Below are positions 20,364 to 26,678 of a stretch of 26,678 nucleotides of DNA, in pieces. Where the stretch lies: IMG/VR virus record IMGVR_UViG_3300045921_000309, positions 1 to 26,678 of that record; one strand, 5' to 3'. Within the stretch, counting starts at the first letter, position 1. Each line of letters opens with the position of its first letter. Below the pieces are notes generated by a model. The model saw only the letters and a list, made by a program, of their open reading frames with translations, searched no databases and had not been told where the DNA came from. The translations under genes were made by a program, and so were the position numbers. This DNA is from a virus.

Positions 20364-20390
20364 GGGGGAGCTTAGTCTCCCCCATTTTTT
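20364..20390 (+). terminator. Intrinsic terminator after the capsid/decoration genes
   Basis: GGGGGAG (20364-20370) pairs with CTCCCCC (20377-20383) around CTTAGT, followed by A and six T residues. Downstream genes are in the same direction, so it probably lowers rather than abolishes their expression. Confidence 0.85.
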
Positions 20391-20403
20391 AGGGATTTTG
20401 CAT

Positions 20404-21477
20404 ATGAGCTTTAATGGCTTTTTAGATTTATCAGGAACCCCTTCTTTAATAGCAACAAATGGAAATAAACTTGTTCTTGGTACACAAGGTGACCAAGACA
20501 TAGAGTTTATTAGAAATGGTCAAACTGTTTTTAGAGTAACAAATGCTGGAGTAGTTGCTCAGTTTGATTTACCAAATAATGTTTGGCTACAAACTCGTAA
20601 TGCGGCTAATACTGCTGATTTAAACCTTTTAAGAGCTAATACAAGTAATGATACTGAATTAAACGTAGCTCAAACGGATGGTTCTATTAGATTTACTATA
20701 AATGGAATACTTGGAGCAGCTGTTCAACAGACCTCAGGGGCAAACGTTAATGTTTTTAGGGTTCACTCTCCAGATACTACAAGGATTATATCTATAGGAT
20801 CTACAAATGGTGGAATTCTTTATTGTGGAACTGAGACCAACCATTCTCTTCGCTTAATGACTAATAATATTACTCGCTTAATACTAGCGAATGATGGAAC
20901 TAGTTTATTATCACAAACAGGTGCAAATTTTGCGATTGGAACTGCAGATTTTAATAATTTACAATTTAGAACTAATAATACTACTCGCTTTGAAATAGCA
21001 GGGGACGGAAGCAGTGTAACAATATATCCAGTAGGAGGGGGGTGTTCATTTGGAACCGCTCCAACTGGAGTTTTGAAACTTAAAACACAAAACCTTAACC
21101 GTTGGCAAATAACTACTGGTGGCTCGCTAATACAAGATGTTGATGGTGGTAATTTTGTATTAAGCAAAGCTAATACTGCTATTATATTGCCTGTAGCTAC
21201 GGGTATATCAGCAGCAGGAACTAACTCAGCTACAGCAACAGCCTTATCAATGGTAATAAACAATGTAACTACAGTAGCTTCTGGTACTGGTGTTAGGCTT
21301 TGGGCAGCAGGAGTGGGAGCTACTATTGTAGTTAGAAATAGTGGAGCTAACCCTTTATTAGTTTATCCAAATACTGGTGGAACAATAAATGGTGGAGCTG
21401 TTGATGCTGGGGTTACGGTAGCAGTAGGAACTAGTGTAAGTTTTTATGTTATAGCAGATAATACTTGGGTAACATAA
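20404..21477 (+). CDS. Fibre-like virion protein with beta repeats
   Basis: The 357-residue protein starts at ATG 20404; a TTG two codons earlier is possible but AGGGA favours the ATG. After an N-terminal segment shared with the upstream product (FNGFLDLSG, GNKLVLGTQGDQDIEF), several units of about 33-35 residues follow the pattern GT-x-L-x-F/L-x-TNN-TRF-x-I-x-x-DGS (for example NSHRL-like NHSLRLMTNNITRLILANDG and NLQFRTNNTTRFEIAGDGSS). Such repeats are common in phage fibres and beta-helical stalks. The C-terminal 90 residues are Ala/Gly/Thr-rich (VVRNSGANPLLVYPNTGGTI), likely a compact tip. It is probably a head or tail fibre; ligand unknown. Confidence 0.7.
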   Translation: MSFNGFLDLSGTPSLIATNGNKLVLGTQGDQDIEFIRNGQTVFRVTNAGVVAQFDLPNNVWLQTRNAANTADLNLLRANTSNDTELNVAQTDGSIRFTINGILGAAVQQTSGANVNVFRVHSPDTTRIISIGSTNGGILYCGTETNHSLRLMTNNITRLILANDGTSLLSQTGANFAIGTADFNNLQFRTNNTTRFEIAGDGSSVTIYPVGGGCSFGTAPTGVLKLKTQNLNRWQITTGGSLIQDVDGGNFVLSKANTAIILPVATGISAAGTNSATATALSMVINNVTTVASGTGVRLWAAGVGATIVVRNSGANPLLVYPNTGGTINGGAVDAGVTVAVGTSVSFYVIADNTWVT

Positions 21478-21504
21478 AGGGAGAATATATCGGGAGGAGA
21501 AGTA

Positions 21505-21828
21505 ATGACGATAAAAACAACTGGATTATTTACAGCAACAAATGCGTCGCCGATAACCAACACAGCTTCTACTCAAATAATATCTGCTCCTCCAGCTGGG
21601 GCTAACAGATATATAACTAGTATTTCGGTAGTTAATGATTCTTCTACAGCAACTAGGGTAGATATATTAGATGGGACTACGATTGTTTATAGATTTAGAG
21701 TTACTAATACAAACAATCCAACTCAAGCTTTTAATCCTCCAATTAGAATTTCTGGGGATTTGAATGCTCAGTGCGCAACAACAGGTACATCAACATTTGT
21801 AAGTGTAAGTGGCTTTCTTGATTTATGA
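21505..21828 (+). CDS. Small beta-sandwich virion protein
   Basis: The 107-residue protein is Thr/Asn/Ser-rich with alternating strands (YITSISVVNDSSTATRVDIL, TIVYRFRVTNTNNPTQAFNP) and ends in STFVSVSGFLDL. Such small beta proteins next to fibre genes are often decoration or fibre-head proteins. GGAGGAG lies just before the ATG. Its stop overlaps the next start by four bases. Confidence 0.65.
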   Translation: MTIKTTGLFTATNASPITNTASTQIISAPPAGANRYITSISVVNDSSTATRVDILDGTTIVYRFRVTNTNNPTQAFNPPIRISGDLNAQCATTGTSTFVSVSGFLDL

Positions 21829-22265
21829 AGAGCTTTTGGGACAAGCTAGTAGATGGAATTTCAGATGCTGCAAGTGGGATAAACTTAGGCTCTTTACTTG
21901 AGTCCGGAATTGGAGCAGGGGCTACTCTTTGGGGGCTTAAAGGACAGCAACGTTTAGCTAAGCAACAAAGAGAGGAAGTAGCTAAGCAAAGAGAATTTGA
22001 AAATATGCTTGCCCTTATGAAGTTTGGGCTTGAAATGGAAAGATTAAACAGGGGGGATGGGGGTGCTGTTGCGGCTCGTAAAAAGGAGGCTTTAGCTAAT
22101 TTAATTCAAGCTAATTTAGAAAGTAGAATTAAAATGAATGAAGATGCTTTAAGAGCTAAACTTCAATCTCCTGAAGTTTATTTAAAGGCTGGAGAATTAG
22201 CTAATCAGGCTTTTGGAAATCTATCAACAAGATTAGGGGAAGCAGGGTTAAGAAAGGGGGGGTAA
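21825..22265 (+). CDS. Internal virion protein candidate
   Basis: A 146-residue helical protein with a Gly/Ala-rich amphipathic N-terminus (ISDAASGINLGSLLESGIGA) followed by long charged helices (LAKQQREEVAKQREFENMLA; ALANLIQANLESRIKMNED). This resembles small podovirus internal or ejection proteins that enter the cell with the DNA. It overlaps the previous gene by four bases and is directly followed by a larger glycine-rich protein that may be its partner. Function inferred from composition and position. Confidence 0.55.
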   Translation: MKSFWDKLVDGISDAASGINLGSLLESGIGAGATLWGLKGQQRLAKQQREEVAKQREFENMLALMKFGLEMERLNRGDGGAVAARKKEALANLIQANLESRIKMNEDALRAKLQSPEVYLKAGELANQAFGNLSTRLGEAGLRKGG

Positions 22266-23393
22266 GTGTCTGAAGAAACAAAAACCCCATCTCCTGAAGA
22301 ACAAGCCTTACTTGAACTTATAAAAGACTACTTAGCTAGGGAGGGGATGGATCTACTTCCTACTCCTTCGCTTTCTAGTTTAATAACCTCTAAAACGCCT
22401 AATATGAGCTTTGCTGGGGAGATTCCTTCTAAAGCTATGTCTTATGAGGGGCCAGCTACGATAAGCGAATCTGGGGCAATTACGCCCGCTTCAGAGCCTT
22501 TTACGGTTTTAGGTCAAACTCCTTCTTTGCTTGGTAATTGGTCTAGTGGGGCTGGGTTTGGAGCTGGTGGGTATGGAGCTGGGAACTTAGTTGGTCCTTT
22601 GTTTGGAGCTAAAAGAGCTTATGACCTATTTTCTTCTGGAAGCCATGCTAATGACCCAAGACATCTTAAAAGAGACTTAAAAAGAGGTGCTCAATCTGGA
22701 GCTTTAATTGGTTCTTACTTTGGTCCTGCTGGGGCAGCTATAGGGGCTGGGATTGGAGGATTAAGTGGTCTTATTAAGACTATGACTGGGGGTAAGAAAA
22801 GTAAAGACCAGTACAACAGAGATGAAGTTAGAAAGCAATTAGAGGCTTTAGGTATTGCTTCTAAGATAAATGGTTCTCACCACGTTACTTTATCTGATGG
22901 AAGTAAGTTTAATATAGGATTAGATGGAAAGACTCCTGTGTATAAAATGGATCTGAACAATAAACTTGTTCAAGACCTAATTCCTTATGTTTTACCTTTA
23001 TCTTATACGGTTGTTGGTAGAAATGATAAGGAATCTCAAGCTACAAGACAAAAGAAAATTGATGACTTAACTGGATATTTAGTTAATGCAGCTATTTCTA
23101 ATGCTGGTGGGGATATAGAGAAAGCTAAGGCTAACATTAAAGGATTCTATAAGATAAATATAGATCCATCTTTATTCCCTGAAGAGCAAAAAGCTGTTTT
23201 AAATCAAAAGTTAAAAGAGATGATACCCGAGCCTTCTATGCCTAGCTTTAATTTTGGTGGGGGTGGAGGAGGTGGGAGAAGAGTTATCCCTAATTTTCAA
23301 ATGCCAAATTTGAATCAACTTATAGATAAGTATGTAAACCCATATTTAGGACAACAAGATAATCAGTTTAGTAGTATTTTTGGAGGTAAATAA
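22266..23393 (+). CDS. Glycine-rich ejection/pilot protein candidate
   Basis: This 375-residue protein starts at GTG immediately after the upstream stop, with a G-rich run as ribosome site. Residues 90-115 are Gly-rich (GAGFGAGGYGAGNLVGPLFG) and about 140-170 form a glycine-zipper membrane-like stretch (SGALIGSYFGPAGAAIGAGI). A folded region follows (HHVTLSDGSKFNIGLDGKTP) and a second Gly run (GGGGGGG) precedes a C-terminal segment. Membrane-active glycine zippers and a virion gene context suggest an ejected protein that crosses the host membrane. Family not recognised. Confidence 0.55.
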   Translation: MSEETKTPSPEEQALLELIKDYLAREGMDLLPTPSLSSLITSKTPNMSFAGEIPSKAMSYEGPATISESGAITPASEPFTVLGQTPSLLGNWSSGAGFGAGGYGAGNLVGPLFGAKRAYDLFSSGSHANDPRHLKRDLKRGAQSGALIGSYFGPAGAAIGAGIGGLSGLIKTMTGGKKSKDQYNRDEVRKQLEALGIASKINGSHHVTLSDGSKFNIGLDGKTPVYKMDLNNKLVQDLIPYVLPLSYTVVGRNDKESQATRQKKIDDLTGYLVNAAISNAGGDIEKAKANIKGFYKINIDPSLFPEEQKAVLNQKLKEMIPEPSMPSFNFGGGGGGGRRVIPNFQMPNLNQLIDKYVNPYLGQQDNQFSSIFGGK

Positions 23394-23602
23394 TGGATGC
23401 ACTTAAAGAAATTAAATCAGCTTTGGAAGCGGCTCTTAGAGCAGTTAATGCTGCTTTGGGCGAAGATTCTAAGGTGGAAGATACAGAGGGAGAAGAGGAA
23501 GATATGGAAGAGGAAGTTAATGAAGAAGAGAGCGAAGAGCCCTCAGCTCCTGATAAGAAGAAGATACTTTTAATCGGTCTTAAAAAGAAGCTAGGTAAAT
23601 GA
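23393..23602 (+). CDS. Small acidic protein
   Basis: The 69-residue protein has an Ala/Leu helix (MDALKEIKSALEAALRAVNA), a very acidic middle (about 18 Glu/Asp in 35 residues) and a basic end KKKILLIGLKKKLGK. Start and stop overlap the neighbours (TAATG and ATGA), so translation is coupled. Such bipolar small proteins can act as internal head or assembly chaperones; function unknown. Confidence 0.65.
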   Translation: MDALKEIKSALEAALRAVNAALGEDSKVEDTEGEEEDMEEEVNEEESEEPSAPDKKKILLIGLKKKLGK

Positions 23603-24501
23603 GATATTGTGATTCTTTAGAGTCTTTAATAACAAAGGCTAGACTACAATCTAATAACTCTGATTATTCCTCTTCTCAGGGGAATCCTCAGAGTTTATTT
23701 GAGATGTATGCGAATGAAGCACAGGATAATCTTCAAACGCAAATAATTAACAATTATCCACAGGAGTTTGTAGAATTTTATGAAAAAGCCATTACTACTC
23801 ATACGGAATTCGTTACTGTTCCCGATGATATTTTTAGTAATAACAGAATTATTTCTGTTGAGTATTCTCATACTGGGGATTCTAAAGATTATTTCCCATT
23901 AAATCCTAGAACGGTAAAAGAGAGACTTTCAAATCAATCTTCTTATCCATCTTTTTATATAAGAATAAGTGATAAGATATATCTTAACCCTATTCCTTCT
24001 ACTGGGAAGGTAAGAATTGCTTACTATAGAGAGCTTGATGACATTAAAGTTCCTACTACTACTGTTTTTGGCACTCCATCTGGTAGCACTATTACTTCTG
24101 CTAGTAATATCGGACTTCAGGAGTATTTATGTGTTTCTAATAGGTTTGGAGAGGTTCTTTTAAGAGGAGCTAAAATAGCAAACGTATCAGGTACTACTAT
24201 TACTGTCTTTGGTAATGTAGCTGATTATTTAGTATCTGGAGTTACTTTAGCTAATTTAGCTGGTCAGAATATCACGATAGGGAAATATACTACCACTCAT
24301 TCTAAACTTCCTAAGATTTGTGAGAGGTATCTTATTACTTATATGGCAAAAAGAGCGTTAGCTAAAGATTCTTCTAGCCAAGCAGGAATTGAAGATGGAG
24401 AGCTTGCTAGGATGGAAGCTCAGATTTTGGAGTCTTTTGCTCAACCTACTGAAGATGTTTATACGATTCCTATTTTAGATAGGGGAATCCTTCGTGGCTA
24501 A
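23599..24501 (+). CDS. Adaptor (head-tail connector)-like protein
   Basis: A 300-residue protein whose start is helical (LESLITKARLQSNNSDYSSS, LFEMYANEAQDNLQTQIINN), then VPDDIFSNNRIISVEYSHTG, YYRELDDIKVP-like strands, and a helical end (LITYMAKRALAKDSSSQAGI, LARMEAQILESF). This is the outline of podovirus adaptor proteins that dock under the portal: helical hairpin, beta insertion, C-terminal helix. A variable beta region (residues 150-215) interrupts it. It precedes the large nozzle-like gene, overlapping it by eight bases. Confidence 0.6.
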   Translation: MRYCDSLESLITKARLQSNNSDYSSSQGNPQSLFEMYANEAQDNLQTQIINNYPQEFVEFYEKAITTHTEFVTVPDDIFSNNRIISVEYSHTGDSKDYFPLNPRTVKERLSNQSSYPSFYIRISDKIYLNPIPSTGKVRIAYYRELDDIKVPTTTVFGTPSGSTITSASNIGLQEYLCVSNRFGEVLLRGAKIANVSGTTITVFGNVADYLVSGVTLANLAGQNITIGKYTTTHSKLPKICERYLITYMAKRALAKDSSSQAGIEDGELARMEAQILESFAQPTEDVYTIPILDRGILRG

Positions 24502-26678
24502 AAGAGTAATCTGGACTAGAAATTTTGAAGACTTTAGAGGTTTAGATAGAAAATCTAGTCCTTTAACAGCTGATCCTAATTCAGCTATTGAGCTTTTAAA
24601 TTTTAGGTCTTCAGAAGGTAAATCTATTCAAGGTGTAGAAGGATATACAGTTAGGACAAATTATGGTCCCTGTGCTGGTCTTCATAATTATATCAGACTT
24701 AATACTGATACTGGAGAAGTTGAAGAAGAGCTTTTAGCTTGTAATAACTATTTATGGAGACTAAAAGAGGCTAGCTTTTCAATTAGTCATTCTTCTTTTA
24801 ATGGTGCTAATGTTGAGATTTATTTAGAGCCTATTGTTGGTTCTCCAAACGCCTTAAACTTTAAAATAGATGTTAATAGTGTAAATGTTTATACCTACAA
24901 TGTAGGAGATAACAGCTTTCCTAATAATAATATAGTAACTCCTACTATATGGGATTTATGTTTACATTTAAATTCTAATACTTCATATACGATTACTTAT
25001 CCAATTAAATCAGGGAAAATAGCTAATTCTGTAACTACGATTGACTCAGCTACTCCACTTCTTTTTGAAGCAGGGCATACATTAGAAATATATGATTGCT
25101 CTTCTGCTTATATAAATGATTCTACCCCTTGTAACTTGATTCCTTTTTATGTTCAAAGACAGACTGCTTCAAATACCTTTCAAATTTCTACTTATTATGA
25201 TGAGCAAAATGGAGCTAGAACATTATTTAGTAAATATGTTGGAGCTGGAGCAGTTCAAGCTTATGCAATAGAAAGAGTAGAAAAAATAAATTCTACTACT
25301 TTTACTTGTTATTTTAAGTATTGGGACCCTGTTCCTCAAGGTCTTCCTATAATGGGGAATGATGCGGCTGTAGATGCAACAAGAAGAAGCTCAATGTTTA
25401 ATTATCCTGTAATGGAGAGTTTCTTTAGGGGCTTTGTAAATTCAGAGGTTCAAATACCTTCAATGGCAAACTTAAGGGACGTTTGCTACATAGGGCATAA
25501 GTATATTCCCGGTGAGCCTTATACTATGTCAGGGGCTACTTATTATAGAAATGGAAAGCCTGACTTAATGAGAGGAAGACTTCTTAAGTATGATGGTCAA
25601 TCGGTTAGAGCTGCTGGTTCTATTAGACCTAGAAAGGTAACTGCTACTGCGGTAGCAGGTGGTGGGTTTCTTTCTGCTGGAAGGTACAAATGGAGAATAA
25701 GGTATAGAATTGATGATGCTCAAGGGAATTCTTATTTTTCTAATTATACCGACTCTCCAGCAATTACGGCGTCTAACAATGGCTCTGCTACCGTTACATA
25801 TTCTCCCTTTATTCAAAGTGATGTTACTTTTACTACAACAGGAGCTTCTACTAAAAATATAATTCCACTTAATACTACTACCATAGCGACAGGGGATTTA
25901 CAGATAGGGGATATTTTAATAACTCCAGAAGTAAATGATACAGCTAGAGTTTATCAAGTAAATCAAATTTACGACACTCAAATTGTTGTAGATCCAGCTC
26001 CTAATCCTCCTATTCCTAGTGGAACAGTTTTAAGAAGAGCAACAGGACTTCCTTATTGTCCAAGATTTGCAGTAGCTACTTCTCTTAGTGCTCCAACAGT
26101 AACTACAGTAACGATTAACGGTGAGCCTGTTAGGGTTGCAAAACTTACAGTTAAAAGGGGACACTCTTTTACTGATGGAGATTGGATTACTCTTTCTAGT
26201 TCTAAGCTTATCCTCATACTCCCTCATACCCGTAACAAAAAACCAACTCACGCCTCTGTTGCTTCTAGGACTTATCGAGTTAGACTTCTTTCTAGGGAAG
26301 AAAGGCTTCAAGTTAAAGGTGCATTAAGCCTAGATGAAACTCATTTAGTTTGGAATGCTGATATTCATGGATCGGTTGGAGCCTTGCTGAGTACTTCTGT
26401 CACTGAAGGGATGTTAGCTGAGATATATAGAACGAAGGCGAATGGAGTAGATTTTTATTTAGAAGCAATAGCTACTTTAAGTCATTTATCTACTAATACT
26501 TATACTTCTACAAAAGCAGATTCTGAGCTTGGGGCTTTACTTATAGATCAACCTATTGGTCAAGAATTTGACCCTCCTCCATCTGGGCATTTACTAACAG
26601 CACATCAGGGGTGTTTAGTTGTAGCTGGAGAGGAGCCTAATACTATTAAATGGAGTTTGCCCGGTGAGCATGAATATT
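24494..26678 (+). CDS. Tail nozzle-like protein, C-terminus outside the window
   Basis: The frame opens at GTG 24494 within the end of the adaptor-like gene and stays open to the window edge, giving at least 728 residues. It begins MAKRVIWTRNFEDFRGLDRK, and SPLTADPNSAIELLNFRSSE then GVEGYTVRTNYGP. This resembles the F-x-G-x-D ... N-F-x-x-x-x-G-x-x-x-x-R-x-G opening of podovirus tail nozzle and tail-stabilisation proteins. The rest is beta-rich with Tyr/Asn/Thr, including RYKWRIRYRIDDAQGNSYFS. The protein would form the hexameric tail tube below the adaptor. The missing end prevents length comparison. Confidence 0.7.
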   Translation, partial: MAKRVIWTRNFEDFRGLDRKSSPLTADPNSAIELLNFRSSEGKSIQGVEGYTVRTNYGPCAGLHNYIRLNTDTGEVEEELLACNNYLWRLKEASFSISHSSFNGANVEIYLEPIVGSPNALNFKIDVNSVNVYTYNVGDNSFPNNNIVTPTIWDLCLHLNSNTSYTITYPIKSGKIANSVTTIDSATPLLFEAGHTLEIYDCSSAYINDSTPCNLIPFYVQRQTASNTFQISTYYDEQNGARTLFSKYVGAGAVQAYAIERVEKINSTTFTCYFKYWDPVPQGLPIMGNDAAVDATRRSSMFNYPVMESFFRGFVNSEVQIPSMANLRDVCYIGHKYIPGEPYTMSGATYYRNGKPDLMRGRLLKYDGQSVRAAGSIRPRKVTATAVAGGGFLSAGRYKWRIRYRIDDAQGNSYFSNYTDSPAITASNNGSATVTYSPFIQSDVTFTTTGASTKNIIPLNTTTIATGDLQIGDILITPEVNDTARVYQVNQIYDTQIVVDPAPNPPIPSGTVLRRATGLPYCPRFAVATSLSAPTVTTVTINGEPVRVAKLTVKRGHSFTDGDWITLSSSKLILILPHTRNKKPTHASVASRTYRVRLLSREERLQVKGALSLDETHLVWNADIHGSVGALLSTSVTEGMLAEIYRTKANGVDFYLEAIATLSHLSTNTYTSTKADSELGALLIDQPIGQEFDPPPSGHLLTAHQGCLVVAGEEPNTIKWSLPGEHEY

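Noticed and set aside
20820-21263. 147-residue minus-strand frame inside the fibre gene
   Set aside because: Antisense shadow of a clear fibre protein with no ribosome site.

Overview
The window reads as about 27 kb of an AT-rich tailed-phage genome (roughly one third G+C by eye). Late genes for holin-like proteins, terminase, portal, scaffold, major capsid protein, decoration/fibre proteins, an adaptor-like protein and a nozzle-like protein run in the usual head-to-short-tail order with no tape measure or tail sheath, which suggests a podovirus-like virion. No integrase, DNA polymerase, tRNA or CRISPR array was found. Shine-Dalgarno sequences of the AGGAG type are common, so the host uses ordinary SD initiation; I cannot name the host.

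Left arm (1-9207, almost all minus strand): accessory and early/middle genes. From the outer end they are a phospholipase-A2-like small protein, a divergent orphan EcoRI-type adenine methyltransferase on the plus strand, a three-gene cassette (heptapeptide-repeat protein, a small His-containing protein, and a DUF6745-like protein carrying a long tetrapeptide-repeat domain), an unassigned 328-residue protein, a small helix-turn-helix protein, an exported zinc-protease-like protein, a Holliday-junction-resolvase-like nuclease, several unknowns with long out-of-frame overlaps, an SSB-like protein with an acidic tail, and an LPD1-type metallopeptidase-like protein. The operon from 6986 leftward lies behind a clear intrinsic terminator.

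Centre (about 7790-8178, 9208-9996 and 10669-11970): unusually large non-coding regions containing strong promoters, perfect inverted repeats, dispersed repeats (an 18-bp palindrome family and a 23-bp repeat in three copies), and a recurring 8-bp word TGACACTA inside promoters. A single self-contained gene (9997-10668) with its own promoter, operator-like palindromes and terminator sits here like a moron. Between about 11365 and 11885 there is a dense, ORF-free set of perfect hairpins, one with a GNRA loop, that looks like a large structured RNA.

Right arm (11971-26678, plus strand): a ribbon-helix-helix regulator, then the lysis/packaging/virion block. Notable control points are an apparently leaderless scaffold gene, a hairpin that can mask the Shine-Dalgarno of the major capsid gene, and a terminator separating capsid plus decoration protein from the fibre genes. 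The last gene runs off the window.
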